This document shows positions 33,639 to 45,000 of a DNA stretch of 64,000 nucleotides, one piece after another. Both the position numbers and the translations under genes were made by a program. The notes beneath the pieces were generated by a model. That model searched no databases. It worked only from the letters and a program-made list of their open reading frames with translations, and had not been told where the DNA came from. Each line of letters opens with the position of its first letter. Within the stretch, counting starts at the first letter, position 1. This DNA comes from Thamnidium elegans (Eukaryota > Mucoromycota > Mucoromycetes > Mucorales > Mucoraceae). The DNA lies in the NCBI GenBank assembly GCA_025201345.1, contig JAIXMG010000001.1, positions 434,001 to 498,000 of the forward strand, read 5' to 3'.

Positions 33639-35225
33639 ATGAACGAAAAATCAATAAAAAATATTGAAAAGGAATCTCGTACGTCTTCTTCTCTGGAACA
33701 GCAAAAGCAAACTGAAAATGTCGCTTTTGTTAAATCTGAGGCAGAAAAAAAGCTAGTACGAAAGCTCAATATGCGACTCTTCCCACTGACAATGTTAATT
33801 ATATTCCTGCAGGTAAATTTTCTTTTTCTTTTTTTTACTCAAAAAATAACTAACACTTTGGAAACCCAATTAGTTTGTCGATAAAGGCGCGTTGAGTATG
33901 GCTGTCGTTTTAGGTATTTTGGAGGATACAAACATGACATATTCTGATTACAATATACTTAGCGCATTATTTTTTCTTGGCTTCTTTCTATTTCAATTAC
34001 CAAACAATTACTGCTTACAAAAATATCCCGTTGGTAAATATCTGGGTGTGCTCGTCATTTGCTGGGGATCAGTGACAATTGGTACAGCATTCGGTAAGAA
34101 CTTTACTCAGCTTGCCGCTTTACGTATTCTTCTTGGTATATTTGAAGCTGGTAGTTATCCAGGAATCATTCTTATTTTCAATACAATGTATCGTCGTTCT
34201 GAACAACCTGCTTGTTTTGGATTTTTATACGTGAGTAATGGTGTTGCAGCTGTCGTCGGGTCTTCTTCTTCTGTGGGAATTGCAAAGATGGGAACAGTTT
34301 TTGGAATTAAAGCATGGCAATGGTAACCATAGTAGACGAAACACTTGTATATAATATTGGTTACAATTGATTAATATATAATAATAGGGGTTATATTATT
34401 TGGGGAATCATTACTATTGTAGTGGGTATTATAATATTTTTCTTTTTAATCGATAGTCCTGATTCTTGGTTCTTGAACCTGACAGAAGAAGAAAAACTTA
34501 TTGTTGAAGCTCGTACTCGTGATAACGCTGTTGTCCGTAAGCAAACAATTGTTGTTTCTCAATACTGGGAAGCTCTTAAAGAACCTCGCTGCTGGATTCT
34601 TTTTGCTGCGGCTATAGTTCATAATTTACAGAATGGTGGCTTACTCGCTTATAGCACCGTATTGGTTCAAGGACTTGGTTTCTCTGCGATTGAATCGATT
34701 ATACTTCAAATTCCTGCTGGCGCATTATCTGCAAGTTACGTATTAATATCTGTTTATGTCAATCGTAAATCACAGCAAATGGTTTACACCGCAGTTATTT
34801 TTTATGCCGTATCTGCTACAGGCTGTTTATTACTCGCTGTGCTTCCTCATGATGGAATAAAGCTTTTAGGTTACTATTTATCTTGGGCTCAAGCTGGATC
34901 CTACGTAATGTTGATTTCAATTATCGGATCTACTGTATCTGGATACTCTAAAAAAATCTTTTATTTCGGTGTACTTATGTTGGGATATACGATTGGTAAC
35001 TTTAGCGGACCTCTCATACTTGTCGATAGTACACGTCCTGAGTATTTACCTGCCATATGGGGTTTGTTTGCAGGAAATATTTTTAACGCACTATGTTTGC
35101 TCACTATTCGTATTATTCTTGTAAAGATCAATAAGAAACGTGCTCCAGATCGTGAATTAGAGCCTACTGATGTATACCTTAACCTTACTGACAAACAAGA
35201 TAAAAATTATGTCTACAGTCTTTAA
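33639..35225 (+). CDS. MFS anion:cation symporter of the Dal5/allantoate permease family
   Basis: Three exons (33639-33812, 33874-34322, 34388-35225) give about 486 residues with about 12 hydrophobic helices. The N-terminus is hydrophilic and lysine-rich. Family landmarks are KLNMRLFPLTMLIIFLQFVDKG across intron 1, the FFLGFFLFQLPNNYCLQK segment (usual form YxxxQxPxN), RILLGIFEAGSYPG, and the second-half PRCWILFAAAIVHN. Members of this family import allantoate, ureidosuccinate, nicotinate, pantothenate, biotin and related organic anions with protons; the substrate cannot be told from sequence. It is probably in the plasma membrane. The start codon is supported by the TATA box 83 nt upstream and a pyrimidine-rich leader. 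Confidence 0.88.
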
Positions 35226-36636
35226 AAAAAATGCGTGGGTATTTTCTTTTTAATTCTCATGCCTTTATATTAGTTAGTGTGTAATTCTTTTTGATTTTCT
35301 ATAGTATCAATTGCTTTTTTTTTTTTAAAACACACACTTGTTTTTTTTTCATAATACAATAACATAATTTTTCTAAATTCTGATATCTTGGATTTATTTT
35401 GCTCCTTTTATCTCTTTTTGTCTCTTTTTTTTGTCTCTTTTTTTTGTCTCTCTTTTTTTTTAATGTGTACATGTATTCCGTCGTGACAGTATTTAGACTT
35501 GTAATGACCTCATATTCTCTTGCTTCTGCTTACATAATTTCGATTTAGATTGGAACTATAGATACAGGACGCACAAATCGAAATCCCACGGAAGAAAATT
35601 CACAGACCTAAAAATGATTTCCGCTCACAAATCACAACCCATGTCAAGGTACAACAATATGAGCATATTCGCACATATACTTGCGAACGAAACAAAAAAG
35701 AGTGTTAGTTTTGACGTATTTTTTCTTCTACAATTGATATTTTTGACACGATGTCATATTTGCAATAATCATTATTTTTTACAGTAGGCGCAAATGTAGA
35801 GACCATTAATTAAAGCACTCTATAATCATTAAAACAACAAATCAAAGAAGAAACAAGCAAAAATCGACACGATCAGCACTTGAACAGCTCTAGTTTTTGA
35901 AAACAATAAAAAAAATGTATTCATTTATTTTAAGTTTAAATAACAATTAACTTTCATTGCCTACTGTATAATCATGATCATTGCAAATGTTATATCGTGT
36001 CAAAAATATAGACACAATCGTTTTGGGAACCTTTTCTTTTTTGGGAATTCTTAATACACGATCAATATACACGGTTGATTAAAAATGCTTGACGTGTTTA
36101 TCTTTTGTTTACTGTGGTTACAGTTTATGAACATTTTTCAAAAAGGAGCTTTTTCTATGATATGCTAGTGCAAACGGACACGGTTCGCTTCAAACTGGAA
36201 TATAAAAAGATACTTTGCACGTATAAGAAAATGGAAAAAGAACTACTTGCTGAACAAGACCTACTTAATCATACTTTATTTTCGCAAACAGGTATTTAGA
36301 CAAAAGAAAATATTTGTACTTTCTGTACTTATTTAATTCATGCGGCAATGAATAAACAAAATAAAAGGTCATACTTTTTTAGATCGACCTTGTAAATCGA
36401 CCGTGTAACTATCAGGAATCCCCCCCCCCTTTTTTTTTTTAGTATATAAAGATCATATATCTTTATATCTTTTTACTATTTTTTATTCTTTTTATTTTAC
36501 TTTGTTCTTTAAATATCTTAAATAACCAAACTTGTGGTAAGAACTTATAACTTATAGTACAATTTTTTTTTTTAACAACTATAAAATTTCTTTTACTCTT
36601 AAAACTCAATTATGCAGTTGTCCTAAATATTTTCAA
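35226..36636. other. 1.4-kb gene-poor region
   Basis: It contains repeated TCTCTTTTTTT units just after the transporter gene (about 35408-35462), a 10-C run (36420-36429) followed by a T-run, and a TATATAAA (36443-36450) for the next gene. A 64-codon plus-strand frame (36105-36299) has amino-acid-like composition but no recognisable domain, so I do not call it a gene. Confidence 0.5.
36443..36450 (+). promoter_or_regulatory. Probable TATA box of the class-V aminotransferase gene
   Basis: TATATAAA lies 194 nt upstream of the first in-frame ATG (36637). It is directly preceded by a C-run and T-run block. Confidence 0.35.
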
Positions 36637-38137
36637 ATGGCCCAATTTTTTTTTTCCTGGCCTAAATTTTTTTTCGTGTTACAAATCTTCAGTTGCACCT
36701 CTTTTTATTTTACACACGCTATGAACAATACTACAGCTCCGGAACTAGGTAGGAATATTCGTGAACAGTTTTTATTTGAACCTGGTTACATTTCACTCAA
36801 TCATGGCTCTTATGGTTCCATTCCCAAGATGCTTGTTCCTGTTTTACAAGACTTACGTATGAAGGCTGAAGTAAACCCTGACCGTTGGTTGCGACGTGAA
36901 ATGTTTCCAGAGATAGACAAGAACCGAAATACTTTGGCTAACTTGGTTCACGCTGACCCTCAAGAGTTGGTGTTTGTCTTTAACGCCATGACCGGCATTA
37001 ACACTGTTGCAAGAAGCTTACCTTTAGAAGCTGGAGACAAGATACTCTACGTAAATATTATTTTTTTATAACATGACGAATTTACAAACTAATATTTTAT
37101 TAGTTTAATACAGCTTATAATTCCGTTGAGAGTACAATTAAGTTTGTCAAGAACTATGAACAACTAAAGCTTGTCAAGATAGACTTAGCTTATCCTATGA
37201 GCGATAGTGAAGTGCTTGATTTAATTGAGGAAACAATTGAAAAAGAAAATCAAAAGAATGATGGTACTATTAAAGTATGCTTTATGGATGCTATCAGTTC
37301 TGTACCTGCTGTACTTTTTCCATTTGAATCGGCTATCAAATTAGTACGCAAGCATAATATTTTAAGTATGGTAGATGGCGCTCATGCTATTGGTAAATTC
37401 ATAATCTAAACAAACAAAACAAAAAAAAATACACATATATTTACTTGTATTATTAGGGCAAATACCTCTTGATTTACATGAAATGGATCCTGATTTCTTT
37501 ATCACCAATTGTCATAAATGGTTATATGCTCCTCGTGGTTGCGCTGTCCTTTATGTACCCTCTAGAAATCAACGATTGATCCATCCTGCTATTATTAATT
37601 CTGATTATGCTGATCATAGCGATCCCTCTGATAAGACTAACACTTTTCAAAAGGAATTTGCTTGGCCAGGAACCTCTGATTTTTCGAATTTTATGTCTAT
37701 TAATTCAGGTATACATGTATACATATATGATAACAAGTACTATATAAATTTTCTAATATATATTATTAGCTATGGAATTCAGACGATCTTTAGGAGGTGA
37801 AGAAGCGATTATGAAATACACTCGTGATTTGGCAGTCAAAGGAGGAGAGGTTGCTGCCAAAATATTAGACACTGATATTATGGAAAACGCAGAAAAGACA
37901 TTGACCGTAGCTATGGTAAATGTTCGCCTTCCATTAAAAAAACCAAATGTCTCTGATGTTGAAGTTGTACAAGTATTCATTGATAAATTATTGAATGAAC
38001 ATAACTGTATGGCACCTGTTTATAAGCATAATGACAATTGGTATACAAGGTTAAGTGCTCAGGTTTATAACGATGTAACCGATTTTGAATACGTTGCTAA
38101 AGCAATTTTATCTGTCTGTAAAGAGTTGGAGTCTTGA
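36637..38137 (+). CDS. PLP-dependent class-V aminotransferase (isopenicillin N epimerase-like)
   Basis: Four exons (36637-37050, 37104-37392, 37457-37708, 37770-38137) give about 440 residues. The fold-type-I signatures are EPGYISLNHGSYGSIP at the start, FNAMTGINTVARSL for phosphate binding, MVDGAHAIG with the cofactor-ring Asp, and TNCHKWLYAPRG with the Schiff-base Lys. Relatives include isopenicillin N epimerase-like enzymes and the Egt2 C-S lyase of ergothioneine synthesis; substrate is not predictable here. Two starts are possible. ATG 36637 adds a hydrophobic leader (FFFVLQIFSCTSFYF) that could act as a signal anchor but is partly coded by T-runs. ATG 36721 (MNNTTAPELG) gives a plain 412-residue cytosolic enzyme and may be the true start. 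It is convergent with TIM22, 126 bp away. Confidence 0.87.
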
Positions 38138-38263
38138 TTATATTATACAATTGAAACAATCTTTTCTTTTTTTTTAAATAAATAAATAAAAAGAAAAATA
38201 ATGATTGTTATACTTTTATTTCTATATGATATCTTACACAGGGCCTCTTTTTTTTTTTTCATC

Positions 38264-38871
38264 CTAATCACGATGCATATACCAATCAATTGCTAGTGAA
38301 AATGCAGCAAAACCACCAGCACCAAGTAACATTGCTTGAGGTCCAGCCTTAGCAGCTAAAAGACCACCAGTGAAAGCACCAGCTGCCACACTGTTATATA
38401 AATCGTTCTTTGCACGATACTATATACACAACAGTTAAATAAATAAAAATCTTTCCTTTCAATTTATAGTACTTACCGATTCAATACAACACTCAGATCC
38501 AGCATAGATCATACCAACTTTACCGAAATTCTTTGCCATGGAAAGAGATCGAGTTCCCATATCCTTAAACGCATGCTTAATCTGTTGTTTTGTTGTTTGC
38601 TTCACAAGCTCTTCGTTCATTGCTGGACCAGCATATTCAAATGAAGACATGAATAAACCGAATGCTGCACCCATACCAAAACCTAAATAGTAGTGATTAA
38701 TGACACCGATCTAATATATATGTATAACAAAGAAGGCTTACCGGCAACACCTGACATTGCAGTCTTTACAGCACAAGATTCAAAGGCACCTTGCATCATT
38801 CTAACAGTTTGTTGTTCCTGAGGGGACATGCCTTTGTTTTGGCCTCCCATTCCACCGAGAGGGCTATTCAT
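38264..38871 (-). CDS. TIM22: Mitochondrial inner-membrane translocase channel Tim22
   Basis: Three exons (38871-38742, 38682-38477, 38419-38264) encode 163 residues. The protein has a Gly/Met/Gln-rich N-terminus, then Tim17/Tim22/Tim23-family helices: [24 protein letters not shown] across intron 1, then [19 protein letters not shown], and [19 protein letters not shown] after intron 2. Cysteines in ESCAVK and ECCIE fit the conserved Tim22 disulfide. Tim22 forms the pore that inserts metabolite carriers delivered by Tim9-Tim10 into the inner membrane. TIM9 of the same pathway lies about 7 kb away. All junctions are GT...AG and keep phase. Confidence 0.93.
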
Positions 38872-39689
38872 GGTATATATATTTTTTATAAAGGGTTAAA
38901 AATAAAATAACAATAGAAACAGGGGAGTTTCTTTTATACAGTCGAAAAAAAAAAAGGAGTTTAATTGGTCAAATCTTTGATGTCAATTGGTTAAATCCCA
39001 AGGTGATGGTTTATATCCAATGAATTTAAAGCTCCCTTTGTTGTTAAATAAGTTACCCCAACTGCTAAGATATGTAGATCGTCTATATGATACTATGTAT
39101 ACATTTGAGAAGGTTTGTTTACTATTTAAAAAATAGCGAAAGGCCGGAAAGTAAAAGCAGAGAAACTAGTGCTTATAAATACTAATGACAGTTATTTATG
39201 TAAATCAGTCATCCTGTTTCTGTGATAAGAAGTTTAACACATTTAATAGAAAACCGACATATGATCATTACTTCACTTACACACAGACATTTTCTTCTTC
39301 ATTGTACTTTTTTTTCGCTTGTAACAGTTGCCGCTTTTTTTTTTCTTCTAGTAATAAATGTATGTATTAATAAGTGTCTAATGTATCCGTTCATGAAAAT
39401 AGATTATCAATCTAGAGCTTTACCCAAATTATTTTCTTTTTAAGCATTGCGTTGATAACAAAAAGAGCTACACAATAGTATAATTAGGCAGAGAATATGA
39501 AAGTATAAGTATATTATTGCTCATATGAGTTGCAGAGTATAACAAAATATGGGGGACTATTTTCATTTTAGATGTGTAATCATCACCTCGTTTTAGACGG
39601 ATCTATCGGAACTGAAATGAACGATGAGAATAAAGATTTCTCATAATCTACGAAAATTATCTTTTTACGAATTTTAGTAACTTTTTATA
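38872..39689. other. Divergent spacer between TIM22 and glutaredoxin genes
   Basis: 818 bp with both promoters. Short AT-biased frames only; no gene supported. An imperfect direct repeat around 38957-39000 (GGTCAAATC and GGTTAAATC, next to ATTGGT) is the only local structure noticed. Confidence 0.5.
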
Positions 39690-40095
39690 ATGTCCATTAT
39701 TAATCAAGCTATCCGTGATTTAGTCAAAAAGGCTATCTCTGACAACACAGTAATGGTAAGTTTAAATCACATTCGAAGTGAAAAGTATGTGCCCTGAGCT
39801 TTTTTAACAAGTAACAATAAAGTAGATCTTTAGTAAATCGTACTGTCCTTATTGTATTAGAGCTAAAGACTTGTTTGACGATATTGATGTTGATTACAAA
39901 GCTTTAGAATTAAACGATCATCAAGACGGTGAAGCCATTCAAAAGGTTTTAGCTGAATTAACTAAACAAAACACTGTACCTAATATTTTTGTTAATCAAC
40001 AACATGTTGGTGGTGCTGATGCTTTAAATGCTGCTGTAACCTCAGGCAAACTCCAAAAGTTATTGAAGGAAGCTGGTATTAAGGCCAAACTTTAA
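39690..40095 (+). CDS. Dithiol glutaredoxin (CPYC type)
   Basis: Two exons (39690-39755, 39826-40095) give 111 residues. The thioredoxin-fold active site is SKSYCPYCIRAK, right after the intron. TVPNIFVNQQHVGGADAL holds the cis-Pro and the GG glutathione-binding turn, with Asp after it. It reduces glutathione-mixed disulfides using glutathione. There is no clear targeting sequence, since the 22-residue first exon (MSIINQAIRDLVKKAISDN) could be an amphipathic helix but lacks arginine richness. Cytosol is therefore most likely, as with yeast Grx1/Grx2. The ATG at 39690 gives the normal family length. Confidence 0.93.
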
Positions 40096-42022
40096 ACTAA
40101 ATAAAATTTCTCGCTACTTTGCCGCAAAGCAAGAAGAAAAAAAAAGATGCCGTTATTTAAATAGAAGAACTCGAGTTCTTGGTAAAGGAACATAAAGTTA
40201 CTTTTATGTATATATATAAATAGAGGAAGTTCTTTAATTAATAAAAATACTTATTATACCTATATGTTGGGCTAAAAGAATAAAAAAAAAGGATATTTTC
40301 TTCAATGGTAATAGACTTGGAGTGATTATCTTTAACAATATCAGTTTCAAAGCCTTTATTATCGACCTGTCAAATCGACAGAGCTTCTTCGCCAAGACAT
40401 ACGTAATGATAACTAAGCTCTTGAAGGCACTTCCATTTTTGTTTGTTACACTCGCTTGAAAAATCAGTCAACAGGAACTGAATTGCTCGGATAAGTTATT
40501 TTTTGTATTTGTCAATATCTGTTGGGTATTCGTATTTCCATAGCCAATGGGGTAACTCACTTTGGGTTTGTTTTAAAGCATCAATAAGGAAAATGTAGGC
40601 AGTTTTCCACGACTTGACCGTAGTTAATGACGATTGAGCATATTTAACGATCATAGTGACAAGGAGGCTAATGTTTGAGCAATAACAGTTGGTAATTTAG
40701 GTTGATTGGGTTCACCTGCAGATACCGACCATGCTGCGAATGATATGATATCCTGAGAAGTAGGAACTAATATTGAATCTGCATCTGATGACTTAGCTCA
40801 TTATCCTTTGGCGCCCCTCTTTTCCTTGAAATATGTGTCATTTGTACGTATTCTTTCAGGAGCGATAACTCTGGATGATGTGACTAGAGTTAGAGCTTTC
40901 AATGCAACGATATGTAAAAAAAAAACAGCATCATAATAGAATAAGAGGGATTCTTAGTACATGTCTACGCTTGTTGTTACAACTTATTTTAACAGAATAT
41001 AAATAAGCCGTTGGGTATTTCTACTTTACCCGAAGTGTTCTAACCGCACGGGTGTAGCGGCTGATGTTACATCTCTGTTGCACTCTGGATGACTGCTTCT
41101 TATTGAACCAAGTCCTTTTTCTTTAAAAAAAAAAGGGTTTTTTACTAACTTAATTATACATCATTAAATAAGTGGAGATAATCCTCTGCAAGGAATAACT
41201 TTTGCCAGTCTAATCTTCTGGCTCCATATTCTCACTGTAACCATTCATCTGATAGTAGCTACCGGCATGGTGTGGCCATATTAATGGTTCCTTTTACTCT
41301 GTTACGTCAAATGAGTTCTCCATTGGAAGGAAACCAATTTTATAGAAAGAGGATAATATCACTACAACTTTCAGAAATCGTTTCTTTTATTTACTCAACC
41401 TCATTCCAAACAGGAATACTTTGTCTATTTTATATATATATATATATCTTCTTATCCTTACGAATAGAGACAGTCAATTCCTGATCAATATTATAATATT
41501 TACCGAATGGATGAGACCGACTTATCATTAACAAGCCAAGTCTCAGCCACCTATCAATTTACTTGAAAGAGTATAATAGGGTGAACCTGAGGAAGACGCC
41601 GGATCAGTATTTTTCCTTTGAACGTATAGCTTTCTACTGCGATTGGGCTAGAAAAAATGACACCTAAATGTCCATTCAAAAATGTTTAGTCGTATTCATC
41701 TCTAAAAAAAAGCCCGAATAAAACGAATGGCGCTTCTTCTTTTTTTTTTTTAGAGAGATAAGCAAAAAATAACAACCTAATAATTAACAGGATCAGTCAT
41801 AGAACTGATCAAATTCTCCCTACGCGGCCAGTCCGAAAAAAAAAAGACTACACATAGAAGTTTTGTTGAAGTAGAAACAAAATGCCCATATAAACATTAA
41901 AAAATGTCCAATTGGTTTTTTAAATTCCGGCCAATGACTTAAAAAAAAAATGTCCAAATGATGATTCTGCTGTCTTTTAAACCAGTTCCTTACATTTTCT
42001 TTTTTCAGATAAAACGAGTATT
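40096..42022. other. Gene-free interval before the nuclease-helicase gene
   Basis: The first 200 bp are the glutaredoxin 3' flank. Most of the rest is a degenerate coding stretch on the minus strand, described separately. From about 41700 to 42010 the sequence is AT-rich with several copies of AAATGTCCA. A CATTTTCTTTTTTCAG just before the next ATG looks like a leader-intron acceptor. Confidence 0.5.
40300..41690 (-). pseudogene. Decayed protein-coding relic of unknown family
   Basis: Read on the minus strand, this region shows several long phrases with normal amino-acid composition, broken by stops and frame changes. Examples, in order: DPASSSGSPYYTLSSKLIGG then stop; VAETWLVNDKSVSSIR then stop; EYGARRLDWQKLFLAEDYL flanked by stops; SSRVIAPERIRTNDTYFKEK; DIISFAAWSVSAGEPNQPKL then stop; and SWKTAYIFLIDALKQTQSEL then a stop about 30 codons on. 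The local base composition is more GC-rich than other spacers here. I do not recognise the family; helical segments near the end could be part of a repeat protein or a mobile-element protein, but neither is supported. No terminal repeats were found. It could also contain real introns that I misread. Confidence 0.5.
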
Positions 42023-45000
42023 ATGATAACTATATCTCCAGGAGACAAACAGGTATTTTTTCAAAAACATAATTATATGTATGTCTTATAAAACAAACTT
42101 TTTTTTCTTTTTATAGGAGGAAGAAAGTCAACTACCAGAAGCCAGATACTCCATTTCGTCATTGGCAAGTTCATTTCACTATAACTGCAAAAAGCATATT
42201 TATCTCCTGTCAAGACCTAGTTTGAATAAGACGCGCCAAGTTGACAGTTTGAAGGATGCTCATTGCGATCGTGGTAACGTATTTGAAGAAGAGTTGTTTA
42301 AGAAACACAAGGACGTCATGATAGACCACTCAAACTCAACTGATTTTAAAAAGGTGTTACAAGAGGCACAACCCGATACTTACTTGTGTCAACTCAGGTT
42401 CAAATTACCCGAATCATTTTATAAAGATGTGATTAAAAACACTACTTCCTATCGTATCAATAACTTTATACCTGATTTCTTGTATATTCGTCAAGACCCT
42501 ATAACAAAAGCACGAAAGATTCTGATCATTGACGCTAAATCATCAAAAGAAATGACAAAATCTCACCAATTTCAAGTTGCGTCTTACGCCTTCTTTTTAC
42601 AGTACTTGATACAAGATATTCGTAATTTGGAAATAGATAGTATAGGCGGCGTTTGGCTACCAAGTGATTTAGAAAAACCTGTTATGTTTCGAATCGATTT
42701 GGTGGTTGAAAAAGTCAAATATATCTATTTGGATGCATTAATTACTATTTCTAATAACTCTAATCCGGAATGGGTTCTTGGGAAAAAATGCACTAATTGT
42801 CAGTTTATCAATCGTTGTAAACAAGACGCCAGTGGTACAGTTCGATCTATTCCTTACATGAGTGAAGCAAAGGCTACCAGATTGAAAGAAAGCTCCATGG
42901 TCGAAATCGAGGATCTATCCGAAATGTTGCAAAATTTGAAAATTGAAAATAACGTTACAGCTGAATCAACTGGGTATGAACATTATGTTGATGCATATGA
43001 TGACAAAAAGGCAAAGTTTATGGGATACGCTTCTGTAAAAGTTGCTAAAGAGATGAATCACGACATTTATATTTACCTTCAGATGGATAATTTTTCTCAA
43101 AAGCCATTTGTGTATCGTATTGAAGTTATAGATACAATTATAGACAAAAAGGTTCTCAAAAAAGCATATTTGGTCGATTATGAGCAGCATTTAAAAGACA
43201 AGGTGGCAGCATATAGTGATTTTGTTGATCATTTTGTTAGTGATTTAGCAGTAACACTTGAGTTAATGCATGAAGAGAACTCGCGGTGTTTGATTTATGT
43301 GTACAGTGTCCAAGAAAAGAAAGTAATTCAAGGAATACTAAACTATTTGGTGTCTTCTGAAGGAAAGGGTCTGGTCAATTTAGATCAAGCACGTAAACAA
43401 CAGATTATTTCGGATGCAATGCGTTGTTTAGTTGTTTTATTTCAAGATACACAGCTTTTAGGACTTCATGGTGTAGTTGATTTCCCCATGATGGATGATA
43501 TTGAACGTACCTCGTCTGTAGGAAGATTTGTTAGCATTGAAGAGCTTTTGCAGGAAAATATTGCACTTGGTGTTCCTGGATTTTACAGTATAATAGATGC
43601 AGTGCAATGGTTGGCAGATTCTTACATAACTGGCAAAAACACCGATATCTCAGGCTTCGATTTAATTGACATATTTAATTCATGGAAAGCAAATAAACCT
43701 AATCAAGTAAAAAGACATATCAAGCAAAGATTCTACTGGTTGCAAGAGGTTATGCGGAAATATTGGCAATTAGCTAATAGTTTCATGCTCGAAACTGACA
43801 CAGAACTATTTCCATTGCCATGCAAACCATTCAAATGGCCAACAGTTACACCGTTTCGACACCAAACACTTGCCAAACTTGTATTTTTTAGACAACTGGA
43901 GTGCATCAGAGCATGTGATGAAACTCGTATGGATCGTATTCGAGATCTTTCCATAATTGACCATTCCGGCAGTTCCGACGAAACAAGTATTGGCGGTTTA
44001 GTGTTAGATTTTCAGGGACAACTGCGAATGACTCAATACGTGACAAATATTACTTTTGGCGTTCGTCGTGTAACCAATGGACCTAACCTGCAACAAAAAT
44101 TAGATCGTCTTAGTAAAGATAATTTTAAACGGTATATTCTCGTCCCGGACACGCGAGAGGGTATTATCGAGACGATTAAATACTCTGATTTAGCAGAAGC
44201 AAGCAAGGGAAATTTTTCAAAACATGCCATTCGTTGTGTTAATATTGTCAGTATTAGCGAAGATGAAATTATCGTAGCTGGTGCAGCTATCCCAGGAGCA
44301 TGGAGACATACAAGATATCGACTCTATCATCGTTACATTGATTTTACTACAAACGCCAATATTGAAGGTCTAGAGATGATAGACAAACAAGAAGAGCTTG
44401 ATGATATTGTGGTAATATAAATAAGAAACAAAGAACGTATGAAACAATGTAATTAAATTTTTGTGATTATAGAAATTAATCAAGGATCCTAATAGCTGGG
44501 CAAATACGGCCACAGATAGTGTCAATCTGGATACACACAAAGGTGCCATCAAACTTCGAGAAGAATTTTCAATGTCTCCATCTCAAAAAGACATTTCTGC
44601 CAGTATCTTTGAAAAGAAGTTACAAATTATTTGGGGACCACCTGTAAATAGAATATATATATATAGATAGATAGATATAGTTTGAAACAGAATTTTATAT
44701 ATATTGACATAATATTTATATAGGGATCTGGTAAAACAGAATTTTTGGCGTTGTTTGTTAATTGGTACATTCAATATTTTGCCATGAATAACCCTAGATC
44801 AAAGGATTTGCTAATCGGAGTGACAGCGTTCACACGGGATGCTATTTACCACTTATTGAAACGTATTGAGAAGGTTCAAAAGCGACATGGATTCCAAGAT
44901 TTGTTTCAAATCATTTACGTACATGGCTATCACAACGACAAGAACTTTGAACCCGATTCGAATATGATAGGATGCTCATGGGAACAATCATATACCATGA

